DNA from: an uncultured Muribaculaceae bacterium
GTDB lineage: Bacteria; Bacteroidota; Bacteroidia; Bacteroidales; Muribaculaceae
Reading direction: 5' to 3'
Length of the DNA stretch: 35,003 nt
NCBI GenBank assembly: GCA_944321705.1
Contig: CALUMG010000019.1
Coordinates: 1-35,003 of the forward strand
How positions within the stretch are numbered: the stretch's first letter is position 1; the number at the start of each line of letters is the position of its first letter. Shown one piece after another: positions 1-8,300 of this stretch. Both the position numbers and the translations under genes were made by a program. Below the pieces are notes generated by a model, which was not told the DNA's origin, searched no databases, and was given only the letters and a program-made list of their open reading frames with translations.

Positions 1-106
1 ATCGCACGGTTGCCAATTCGTTACTGTTATTTCTCAAATACTTCGCTAAATGTTTATTTCTCAAATGGTTGCGTTAAACCGTTGAAAATCTAAAATAAAT
101 AATCTC

Positions 107-622
107 ATGGAAACAGGTTACATACATGTCTACACCGGGAACGGCAAGGGAAAGACCACAGCGGCATTCGGTCTCGCACTAAGGGCGATTTGCGCCGGCA
201 AGACGGTATATGTAGGTCAATTCGTCAAAAGCATGAAATACAACGAAACCCGATTTGCCTACATGACCGACAAAATCACCATAGAGCAATTTGGCAACGG
301 GTGCATGTTGTTTAGGGAAGCATCCGAAGAAGATGTGGCAAAAGCCCATGAAGGGCTGGAAAGATGCCGACAAGTAATGGATGAGGGAAAATATGACATT
401 GTAATCTTGGATGAGCTCACCATCGCGATTCACCTGAAATTGCTGACCACAGGCGAAGTATTGGAATTGCTCAGCCACAAGCGTCCCGAGACCGAAATAG
501 TGATAACAGGCCGCTATGCCACTCAAGAACTTATCGACGCGGCCGACCTCGTCACCGAAATGAAAGAAATAAAGCACTACTACACGTCGGGCGTGCTTTC
601 CCGCGACGGTATCGACAAATAA
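107..622 (+). CDS. cobO: cob(I)yrinic acid a,c-diamide adenosyltransferase (CobO/BtuR type)
   Basis: This cytoplasmic enzyme transfers the adenosyl group of ATP to the cobalt of reduced corrinoids, a step in making or salvaging adenosylcobalamin. The 171-residue protein starts with a beta strand leading into a P-loop of the CobO form, GNGKGKTT at residues 11-18, followed by AAFGLALRA. A second acidic strand, YDIVILDELT at about 96-105, is the expected Walker B region. Length is slightly below the 180-200 residues usual for the family. It stands alone; no other cobalamin gene is in the window, so salvage or a distant pathway is likely. It converges with the MATE gene, with 40 bp between stop codons. 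No Bacteroidota -7 box is obvious in the 106 bases upstream. Family assignment is firm; the physiological corrinoid substrate is inferred. Confidence 0.93.
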   Translation: METGYIHVYTGNGKGKTTAAFGLALRAICAGKTVYVGQFVKSMKYNETRFAYMTDKITIEQFGNGCMLFREASEEDVAKAHEGLERCRQVMDEGKYDIVILDELTIAIHLKLLTTGEVLELLSHKRPETEIVITGRYATQELIDAADLVTEMKEIKHYYTSGVLSRDGIDK

Positions 623-662
623 TACCCGTACAACAACTTCACCTTACCTCTCTCGTCCACCA

Positions 663-2027
663 TCACACGCGAACGGTTGCGTCATGGGTTCTGTTCCATT
701 TATAAAAACATGTTATTGCAACTGCCGTCAAAATCTCGGCAACCGGCATGGCCAGCCAAATGCCATCACTTCCAAGCAACTGAGGCATAAGCAAGAAACT
801 CGGAATCAAAATCAAGAATCCGCGCATCAATGCAAATATTGTTGCCGGACGTATGCGCTCCACGCTTTGGAAATAACCAATTGCCGTGATGTTGAATATG
901 AAACCCACAAAGCCGACAGCAAAATACGGGAAACCATTCATCGCAATAATTGCCGCCCCATTTTTCAAATCGACAAATAAACCGACAAGCCATGCCGGCA
1001 CGCCCACAAACAATGATGTCACCACCAAGCCACATATCACAGCCGTAACAAGCGCAACCTTTTCGGCTTCTCTCATGCGCCCCTTGGAACCAAGTCCGAA
1101 ATTGTAACTTATAATGGGTTGAGCCGATTGCGCAATGGCGTTTCCCACCATGAAAACAAATGGCGTATAATAACATGCAATTCCAAATGCCCCGACCCCG
1201 TCATCTCCAAGATAACGCATGAACACTTGGTTTCCCATAAACATCAACACAGCCATCGTGGCCTCGCCTAACAATGCAGATGATCCTATGCGACATTGGT
1301 TGATCATGTTCCTTAAACATAGCCTTGCATCCTTTATTGACATTCTCAATGAAATCAAACGCAGGTGACACGCTTTGAAAAGCAGATAAACGATGGCAAC
1401 CACGCCACCTGCCGCCGTGCTTATCGACGTTGCAAACGCTGCCCCCATGATGCCCCAGCCAAACGGAAACATGAACAACCAGTCGAGTATTATATTAAGA
1501 ATTGCTGCAACAAGGCTGCACGCCATGGCCACGTTGGGAGCTCCGTCAAGACGTATGACAAACAATGCGACCGAAGTCCATACCAAGAAAACCCATGATG
1601 GCACATACCATACCATGTAATCTACCACCATGGGCAGCAAATGCTCGGACGAACCGAGCTGCCTTGCCGTAGTCTCGGGATCAAACAGCATCCATGCCAT
1701 AATGAGAAATGCAATGACCGATACGGCCAACATGGCTTGCGTCACATTTATTTGCGCCATTCTTTGCCTGCCATGTGCAAGGCACAACGAAGCTATGACA
1801 GAGCAGCCTGCTCCTATCATCAAGCCTATGCCGGTAAGCAGCATTTGCACAGGTATCACTATATTAACGGCTGCTATGCCGTCACTACCTACACTATGGC
1901 CTATGAAAATGCCATCGATAGCAGTCATGGCCGATATACCCAACATTCCAAACAATGTAGGAAAAAACAATTTCTTGAATAACACCGAAACTTTCAATGT
2001 TCCAAAGTCAATATCTCCCTCTTTCAT
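663..2027 (-). CDS. MATE family efflux transporter
   Basis: A 454-residue polytopic inner-membrane protein of the multidrug and toxic compound extrusion (MATE) family, which exports cationic drugs or metabolites in exchange for Na+ or H+. The first segment (KLFFPTLFGMLGISAMTAIDGIFIGHSVG, described by its key residues F, P, G, D, G) fits the MATE N-terminal helix with its aspartate. About twelve hydrophobic segments follow, and the two halves each contain the typical small-residue-rich pattern (for example IGAGCSVIASLCLA near residues 73-86). Length fits MepA/NorM-like members. The ATG at 2025-2027 follows a promoter at 2232-2263, so the transcript has a leader of about 200 nt containing a strong hairpin. 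Substrate cannot be deduced from sequence. Confidence 0.9.
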   Translation of the reverse strand: MKEGDIDFGTLKVSVLFKKLFFPTLFGMLGISAMTAIDGIFIGHSVGSDGIAAVNIVIPVQMLLTGIGLMIGAGCSVIASLCLAHGRQRMAQINVTQAMLAVSVIAFLIMAWMLFDPETTARQLGSSEHLLPMVVDYMVWYVPSWVFLVWTSVALFVIRLDGAPNVAMACSLVAAILNIILDWLFMFPFGWGIMGAAFATSISTAAGGVVAIVYLLFKACHLRLISLRMSIKDARLCLRNMINQCRIGSSALLGEATMAVLMFMGNQVFMRYLGDDGVGAFGIACYYTPFVFMVGNAIAQSAQPIISYNFGLGSKGRMREAEKVALVTAVICGLVVTSLFVGVPAWLVGLFVDLKNGAAIIAMNGFPYFAVGFVGFIFNITAIGYFQSVERIRPATIFALMRGFLILIPSFLLMPQLLGSDGIWLAMPVAEILTAVAITCFYKWNRTHDATVRV

Positions 2028-2117
2028 ACAATGTTACGTTAAATCAATCAACTTCAAGCAATGGAAGAACCCGTTTTTTGTTAATTCTCAATATGCCATT
2101 GGGCCATCCCAAATGCA

Positions 2118-2174
2118 GCCAATAAAACAAAATACCGGATAAGATGGCTGGTTCCCCCAAGTCATCTTATCCGG
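2118..2174 (-). terminator. terminator-like hairpin inside the MATE leader (possible attenuator)
   Basis: A perfect 12-bp stem, CCGGATAAGATG at 2135-2146 against CATCTTATCCGG at 2163-2174, encloses a 16-nt loop. Read on the - strand the stem is followed directly by a U-rich run (UAUUUUGUUUUAUU, 2134 down to about 2121). It lies roughly 50 nt after the predicted MATE transcription start and over 100 nt before the ATG, so it would be transcribed as part of the MATE leader. It could instead be a second, backup terminator for the gene ending at 2505. Read on the + strand it is also followed by a weaker T-rich run, but no + strand gene precedes it. Confidence 0.6.
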
Positions 2175-2231
2175 CATTTCTTTCAGAGCCCTCCGATGAT
2201 GAGTACAAAACTCTTTCTACAATATGTGTGG

Positions 2232-2263
2232 CAAAAGTAGTGATAAACTAAGGCAGATTCAAA
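2232..2263 (-). promoter_or_regulatory. Bacteroidota vegetative promoter for the MATE gene
   Basis: On the - strand TTTG (2263-2260) is followed after exactly 20 nt by TACTTTTG (2239-2232), matching the TTTG / TAnnTTTG consensus for the Bacteroidota primary sigma factor. Transcription would start near 2226, giving about 200 nt of 5' leader before the MATE ATG. Confidence 0.7.
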
Positions 2264-2335
2264 TCGATGACATTTTTTAACATTCAAGCATGATGCCGTC
2301 CATCAAGTTGTGGCCTATCGACTTTGTCACATTAC

Positions 2336-2371
2336 AAAAAAATCATGCCCATATTTCACAACATGGGCATG
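2336..2371 (-). terminator. intrinsic terminator of the metallo-hydrolase gene
   Basis: CATGCCCAT (2344-2352) pairs with ATGGGCATG (2363-2371) around a 10-nt loop. On the - strand the stem is followed by ATTTTTTTG, a classical U tract. It lies about 130 nt after the stop codon of the metallo-hydrolase gene. Confidence 0.85.
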
Positions 2372-2504
2372 GTTAAAACCTTAAAAATCTAATCCTATGA
2401 AAAAACTTTATGCAAAGTTAAGAACTAATTTCTATCATTCATTATTTTTACTTAAAAACAATGATAAATTAAATTCATAAACGTTAATTGCCATCATTTT
2501 GACA

Positions 2505-3509
2505 CTAAATAACGCTTTTTTTGCGCAAAACAAACCATGAAGACGGGTCAAAACGAGGCAATGCCACGAGTTGAACATCCTTTGTCCTGTCAGAAAGCGA
2601 ACCTTCCCCCTCGCCCACTGTAACACCTTTTGCAGCAAGAGCCGAAACCATCTCTTGCTTGGCTATTTCGGGAGTATTATTGTCGTGACTCAAATGACAT
2701 AAAAATATGTATTTCAATTCACTTGAATAATTGTCGGCCACGAAACTCGAAGCAATCTTATTATCCAGATGTCCGTTGGCCGCTCTTATGCGATTCTTCA
2801 GATACTCGGGATAAGTCCCCTTATCGAGCATTCCGGCATCATAATTAGACTCTATCATCAAGTAGTTGGCTTGTTTCATGTAGAAATCAGCCCTGTCCGA
2901 TATGCAGCCCAAATCGGTCGCTAACACAAATTTATTATCATCATATTCTATCATGAATCCTGCATTGTCCGACCCGTCGTGCGACACTTCAAAAGCTGTT
3001 ATTTTCATGCCGGCGAGCGTAAACGGAATCTCTTTGAATATGGGTTCATGATAATCCTTGATGCGACGCGAAATGTTATGTCTCCGCAATATGCCATTCA
3101 ACACTCTCGGAGTACAATAAATACGGATGTGTTTATATTTGCGTGAAATTTTATATGCATATCGTATATGGTCTCCATGATCATGTGTTAGACACAAACC
3201 TTTTACCATCGAAGGCATAACACCGTTTTGTGCCAGCGTCGTAAACACTTTATCGACATCAACTCCCGCATCCACCAATATTCCTGAGGTCTCAGTTCCG
3301 ACATACGAACAATTTCCGCTACTGCCGCTGCCAAAACTTATAAAACGCATTGACGTGCTCGACACGGTTGTCTCGACAGGCTCTTGTCGGGTATCTTCTC
3401 CACGTCCATTATCAGCTTCAAACGAATCGGAAGTCATGTCGTCCATATCGAACAATATGGTTTGTTGTCGGTTGTCTTGTCGCAATATTTTCTTGTTGTT
3501 CTTAATCAT
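2505..3509 (-). CDS. YycJ/WalJ-like MBL-fold metallo-hydrolase
   Basis: A cytoplasmic metallo-beta-lactamase-fold hydrolase, resembling YycJ/WalJ proteins, for which a DNA exonuclease or repair role has been proposed. The catalytic domain opens with MRFISFGSGSSGNC, typical of the family, and carries the zinc motif HDHGDH at residues 109-114 of the 334-residue product. Further metal-ligand candidates are a VSHDGSD segment and the late CHLSHD segment. Start choice is uncertain. The ATG at 3507-3509 sits one base after the TGA of the upstream gene (TGAGATG), suggesting coupled translation, and is used here. A longer frame starts at 3554 and overlaps that gene by 44 nt. The conserved domain itself begins only at the ATG at 3348-3350, so the first ~53 residues are a poorly conserved-looking polar extension. 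Cotranscribed with the methyltransferase gene upstream. Confidence 0.85.
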   Translation of the reverse strand: MIKNNKKILRQDNRQQTILFDMDDMTSDSFEADNGRGEDTRQEPVETTVSSTSMRFISFGSGSSGNCSYVGTETSGILVDAGVDVDKVFTTLAQNGVMPSMVKGLCLTHDHGDHIRYAYKISRKYKHIRIYCTPRVLNGILRRHNISRRIKDYHEPIFKEIPFTLAGMKITAFEVSHDGSDNAGFMIEYDDNKFVLATDLGCISDRADFYMKQANYLMIESNYDAGMLDKGTYPEYLKNRIRAANGHLDNKIASSFVADNYSSELKYIFLCHLSHDNNTPEIAKQEMVSALAAKGVTVGEGEGSLSDRTKDVQLVALPRFDPSSWFVLRKKSVI

Positions 3510-3510
3510 C

Positions 3511-4218
3511 TCACTTGTATAATAAGAATATGGTAGGGATTTTGTCATAATCATACTTCGACTTTCCCCAATCCTCTATGCTCTTTGTTATTATCGACTC
3601 GTTTTGCCCGGTAATATCGCTTGCGATGCACAATTTCATCCTTTTGGGCAAGCATTTCACCATCTCGGCAATCAACTTGTTGTTTCGATAAGGAGTTTCT
3701 ATGAATATCTGGGTTTGGTCAAGCATTTTTATGCTTTGTTCCATACTCTTGAATTTACGTTGTCTTGCTGCCGCGTCGATAGGCAAATAACCCATGAATG
3801 CAAAACTCTGCCCATTGAATCCCGAGCCCATCAGCGACATCAATATGCTTGACGGCCCCACCAGGGGAACAACTTTCAATCCTGCTGCTTGAGCCATGCC
3901 TACCACATCGGCTCCGGGATCGGCTATGGCCGGACATCCGGCCTCCGAAATAATTCCAACAGGCAATCCCTGCTTTAATGGTTCGAGAAAAGTTCCCACT
4001 TCTTCTCGAGGAGTATGCCTGTTCAACGTGAAAAAAGTAAGGCTGTCTATGTCTATCGCTTTATTGCACTTTTTTAAGAACCGTCGGGCAGAACGCACGT
4101 TCTCCACCACGAAATATTTTATTTCGCTAACAATTTCTATATTCGTCGCAGGCAAGATATTTTCTAAAGGTGTTTCGCTAAGCGGCACCGGAATCAAGTA
4201 CAAAGCAGCGGTAATCAT
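3511..4218 (-). CDS. RsmI-like SAM-dependent methyltransferase (tetrapyrrole methylase fold)
   Basis: A 235-residue member of the tetrapyrrole (corrin/porphyrin) methylase superfamily, closest in pattern to RsmI, which 2'-O-methylates C1402 of 16S rRNA using S-adenosylmethionine. The RsmI signature region is visible as GIISEAGCPAIADPG at residues 88-102 (RsmI usually has SDAGTP..SDPG), followed by a GPSS motif at 121-124 and an IETPYRN segment. The substitutions mean it may be the RsmI paralogue common in Bacteroidota rather than RsmI itself, so no symbol is given. A consensus promoter at 4239-4270 places the start about 15 nt upstream of the ATG, supporting the chosen start. It forms a two-gene unit with the metallo-hydrolase. 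Confidence 0.82.
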   Translation of the reverse strand: MITAALYLIPVPLSETPLENILPATNIEIVSEIKYFVVENVRSARRFLKKCNKAIDIDSLTFFTLNRHTPREEVGTFLEPLKQGLPVGIISEAGCPAIADPGADVVGMAQAAGLKVVPLVGPSSILMSLMGSGFNGQSFAFMGYLPIDAAARQRKFKSMEQSIKMLDQTQIFIETPYRNNKLIAEMVKCLPKRMKLCIASDITGQNESIITKSIEDWGKSKYDYDKIPTIFLLYK

Positions 4219-4238
4219 ATTGAAACATATTTAACAAA

Positions 4239-4270
4239 CAAAGTTAACACAACTCGGCATTAAAACCAAA
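4239..4270 (-). promoter_or_regulatory. vegetative promoter of the methyltransferase/metallo-hydrolase unit
   Basis: On the - strand TTTG (4270-4267), 20 nt, then TAACTTTG (4246-4239): a full match to TTTG / TAnnTTTG. The predicted start near 4233 leaves a short leader of about 15 nt. Confidence 0.72.
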
Positions 4271-4395
4271 TTGATTTTTCATACCATTGTACATCAATAC
4301 ATTAGACCAAACAAGACAAGCATGCCTTCATTCAAAAGCAACAAGCCGATTGACAACATTATTCACCCCCTGTCAATACATGTGTTATTTTTTAG

Positions 4396-4403
4396 TATCT
4401 TCG
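4396..4403 (+). promoter_or_regulatory. probable -7 box for recO
   Basis: TATCTTCG differs from TAnnTTTG at one position and lies 33 nt before the recO ATG. No convincing TTTG is seen 20 nt upstream. Confidence 0.4.
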
Positions 4404-4435
4404 TAACATAGGAAACAGGCCACTCCAACAGAAAC

Positions 4436-5161
4436 ATGTACGAAAAAACAAAAGGAATTGTGCTCCATGTATTGAAGTACAATGACAAAAATTCAATAGC
4501 ACACATATACACCGATAATCACGGGCGCATGTCATTCTTGCTTCCGCAAGGTTCATCGCGCAATGCTCGATTGAGGAATGCAATGTTCATACCCTTGTCG
4601 CTCATCGAGTTTGAATCTCGCACACTCCCCGGACGTGACATCTCCACAATGAAAGACTGTCGCAAAATGGAAAGGCTTGACAATATATATTCCGACCCCA
4701 TGAAAAGCGCCATCGCGATGTTCATCAGCGAATTGCTTGCAAGGAGCATACAAGAAAGCGAACGAAACGAACCGTTGTTCAAATTTATATCAATGTCAAT
4801 AAAGCTGCTTGATTCATTGGAGCAAGGAGTAGCCAATTTCCACATTTGTTTCTTGTACCACTTCGGAGCATTCATGGGTATCCAACCCGACACCGCCACC
4901 TATCATGATGGATATTGGTTTGACATGGAGAATGGCATTTTCACTTCATCATGCCCGTTGCACGGCCACATGCTTGAACCTCGCAAAGCAGCATTCATGA
5001 TGCTGCTTTCACGAATGACATTCAGCAATCTGCACAGGTTCAAATTGAACAGGATGCAACGCAATGACATACTCGACACTGCCCTCGCCTACTACAAACT
5101 ACACAATTCCACCATAGGGACAATGAAATCACCCGAAGTCCTCCAGACCCTCTTCGGATAA
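4436..5161 (+). CDS. recO: DNA repair protein RecO
   Basis: RecO binds DNA and RecR and helps load RecA onto SSB-coated single strands in RecF-pathway gap repair. The 241-residue product begins with the N-terminal OB-fold pattern of the family: MYEKTKGIVLHVLKYNDKNS, then a HIYTDNHGRMSFLLPQG strand region. Its helical C-terminal part contains a CPLHGHM segment that may contribute to a metal site. Length is typical (about 240). It is divergent from the methyltransferase unit and probably monocistronic; the gltB promoter region follows its stop. Assignment is by overall N-terminal pattern and length. Confidence 0.9.
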   Translation: MYEKTKGIVLHVLKYNDKNSIAHIYTDNHGRMSFLLPQGSSRNARLRNAMFIPLSLIEFESRTLPGRDISTMKDCRKMERLDNIYSDPMKSAIAMFISELLARSIQESERNEPLFKFISMSIKLLDSLEQGVANFHICFLYHFGAFMGIQPDTATYHDGYWFDMENGIFTSSCPLHGHMLEPRKAAFMMLLSRMTFSNLHRFKLNRMQRNDILDTALAYYKLHNSTIGTMKSPEVLQTLFG

Positions 5162-5286
5162 TTACACAAATAGAAAAATACCATAAAATACGCGATTATT
5201 AAAGCAAATTGAAAGAATAAACAGATATTTGCGACATTTCACAACAAAAAAATATGATTTTATATACGTTTTGTCATTTTAATTAG

Positions 5287-5294
5287 TATTTTTG
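5287..5294 (+). promoter_or_regulatory. gltB: -7 box of the gltB promoter
   Basis: TATTTTTG is an exact TAnnTTTG match. A TTTG occurs at 5270-5273 but only 13 nt away, so the -33 element is unclear. Transcription would begin near 5300, downstream of the in-frame TTG at 5292. That rules out the TTG as the gltB start. Confidence 0.6.
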
Positions 5295-5307
5295 CATCCA
5301 ATAATAA

Positions 5308-5349
5308 ATGATAAACAAGTATTGGACCTCATTAAAGCAAACTTACTAA
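5308..5349 (+). CDS. possible 13-residue leader peptide upstream of gltB
   Basis: A short frame, MINKYWTSLKQTY, begins with ATG about 8 nt after the predicted transcription start. It ends with a TAA whose last base is the first base of the gltB ATG (TAATG, 5347-5351). It is in a different frame from gltB. The one-base overlap suggests coupled translation, but the frame is short enough to be chance. It contains no glutamate and one glutamine, so classical attenuation by its end-product is not indicated. Confidence 0.3.
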   Translation: MINKYWTSLKQTY

Positions 5350-8300
5350 TGAAAGAGGTGACTTATTACAAAACAAGTGGAAACTTAGCAACATGCTATA
5401 ACCAAACAGGTCTGTATGATGCAACAAACGAGCATGACGCATGCGGCGTGGGCATGATTGTAGACATTCACGGAAACAAATCGCACGAATTGGTGGACTC
5501 GGCTCTGAAAGTGCTTGAAAACATGAAACACCGAGGTGCTGAAGGTGCCGACAACAAGACTGGCGACGGAGCCGGAATAATGGTACAGATTCCTCATGAA
5601 TTCATCTTATTGCAAGGAATACCCGTACCCGAAAAAGGCAAATACGGGACAGGACTTGTATTCCTGCCTAAAAACGACGATGAACAATCGGCCATTTTAA
5701 GCATAATGATTGAAGAAATAGAGCGTGAAGGTCTCACTTTCATGCACTTGCGCAATGTTCCGGTAAACTCGACAATACTGGGTGAAAGTGCACGCGAAAC
5801 CGAACCGGCAATCAAGCAAATTTTCATCACAGGCGCAAACAGTAGCGAAAACCTCGACCGCACGCTTTATATAATACGCAAAAAAATAGAAAGCCGCGTT
5901 AGGCATAAAGATTTTTATATTGTATCGTTATCGAGCAAAAACATCATTTACAAGGGGATGCTTTCATCGGTACAAGTGCGCGAATACTTCCTCGACTTGA
6001 CTCAACCTTATTTCACGAGCGGGCTCGCAATCGTGCACTCCCGATTCAGCACCAACACATTTCCCACATGGAGTCTCGCCCAGCCTTTCCGCCTATTGGC
6101 CCACAATGGAGAGATAAACACAATCAGAGGCAACCGCGGATGGATGGAAGCCCGTGAAAGTGTCTTGTCAACCCCCTCTTTAGGAAATGTCAAAGACATA
6201 AGGCCAATCATACAACCCGGCATGAGCGACAGTGCGTCGCTTGACAACGTGCTTGAATTTTTCGTAATGTCAGGACTAAGCCTTCCTCACGCAATGGCCA
6301 TGCTCATCCCTGAATCTTTTAACGACAAAAATCCAATAAGCGAAGACTTGAAGGCATTCTACGAATACCATTCCATCTTGATGGAACCGTGGGACGGCCC
6401 CGCCGCATTGCTGTTCAGCGACGGACGATACGCAGGTGGGATGCTTGACCGAAATGGCTTGCGCCCGGCACGCTACTTAATCACCAAGAATGACATCATG
6501 GTCGTAGCAAGCGAAGCCGGTGTAATAGATTTCGAGCCTGAATCAATCAAAGAAAAAGGGAGATTGCAACCCGGCAAGATATTGCTCGTAGACACACAGG
6601 AGGGGAAAATATACTATGACGGGCAATTGAAAGAGCAACTGGCCTCGGCTAAGCCTTACAGGCAATGGCTGTCGGCCAACCGCATAGAACTTAACACGCT
6701 GAGAAGTGGCCGGAAAGTGGAAAACACTGTACCCGACTTCGAGCGTAAATTACGCGCATTCGGATACACCCGCGAAGACATCGAACGCACATTGACTCCA
6801 ATGTGCATGAACGGATCGGAACCGACAGCTTCAATGGGCAATGATACTCCGCTGGCCATACTGTCCGACATGCCGCAACTGCTGTTCAATTATTTCAGGC
6901 AACAATTCGCGCAAGTTACCAATCCGGCAATCGACCCTATACGTGAAGAGCTCGTGATGTCGCTCACCGAATACATCGGGGCTGTGGGAACGAACATTCT
7001 GTTGCCTAACGAAAGCCATTGTAAAATGGTCAGACTGCCCCATCCCATCTTGACCAATACCGAACTTGACATTCTTTGCAACATCAGGTACAAAGGTTTC
7101 AACACAGTCAAGTTGCCTACGCTATTTGAAGTGGCAAAAGGTAAAACCGGGCTGCAACAGGCTCTGAACGAGCTGTGCAAGAAAGCCGAGCAGTCGGTCG
7201 ACGACGGCATAAATTACATTATCCTATCCGACCGCGACATAGACAAGGAACATGCTGCAATCCCGTCCTTACTTGCAGTGAGTGCCGTACATCACCACCT
7301 CATCAGCGTGCAAAAACGCGTGCAGACCGCATTAATAGTCGAAAGCGGTGAAATTCGCGAGGTGATGCACGCTGCCCTGCTGCTTGGATATGGAGCGAGC
7401 GCGTTCAATCCTTATATGGCATTTGCCATACAAAACCGGCTCGTGCAACAGAAAGAAATACAAATGAACTATGAAACAGCCGAACACAATTACATAAAAG
7501 CCATGTGCAAAGGCTTGTACAAAGTCATGAGCAAAATGGGAATCAGCACAATCCGTTCCTATCGCGGAGCAAAGATATTTGAATCGGTCGGGTTGAGCGA
7601 AGAATTGCTGCAAGCCTACTTCGGCTCAAGTACTTCATCGATAGGGGGCATAGGGCTGGAAGAAATAGCAAAAGACTACATCGCATTCCACGACAACGGC
7701 TTCTCGCCCAAGGAAATCGAACCTCTATTACCGCACATAGGCCAATTCTCTTACCGAAAAGATGGAGAAAAACATGCATGGAACCCCGAAACGATAAGCA
7801 TTCTACAACTTGCCACTCGTTTGGGAAACTATGCAAAGTTCAAGGAATACACCGGCATCATTAATGACAAAGAGCGCCCCATCTTCCTGCGCGACTTCTT
7901 CTCGTTCAAGGAAAACCCAATCCCAATCGATCAGGTCGAGCCGGTTGAAGAAATTGTAAAGCACTTCGTCACTGGAGCTATGTCGTTTGGAGCCATAAGC
8001 AAGGAAGCCCATGAAGCGATAACTTTGGCAATGAACATGCTCGGGTCAAGGAGCAACACCGGCGAAGGTGGTGAAGATTCCGACCGATTCCATGAATCCT
8101 ACGACGGAATTTCTTTATGCAGCAAGACCAAGCAGGTGGCTTCTGGACGTTTTGGCGTGACGACCGAATATCTGGTCAATGCCGAAGAAATTCAAATCAA
8201 GGTTGCCCAAGGAGCTAAACCGGGTGAAGGTGGACAATTACCAGGATTCAAGGTGAACGACGTGATTGCTAAGACAAGGCATTCGATTCCGGGAATATCC

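Larger units (their letters stand above)
2028..2504. other. 477-base intergenic region: MATE leader and downstream terminator of the metallo-hydrolase unit
   Basis: No gene was found here. On the - strand it holds the intrinsic terminator of the metallo-hydrolase gene (2336-2371), then a consensus promoter (2232-2263) facing the MATE gene, then a long leader with a 12-bp hairpin (2135-2174). Confidence 0.7.

Noticed and set aside
28..65. Two copies of TTATTTCTCAAAT about 25 bp apart at the window start
   Set aside because: Only two copies and AT-rich; not enough to call a repeat array or operator.
1630..2142. 170-codon open frame on the + strand
   Set aside because: It overlaps the MATE N-terminal helices in antisense and runs through the leader hairpin; no motif.
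5292..5348. TTG start giving gltB 19 extra residues
   Set aside because: The TTG is part of an exact -7 promoter box, and the ATG at 5349 leaves a propeptide of normal kind before the catalytic cysteine.
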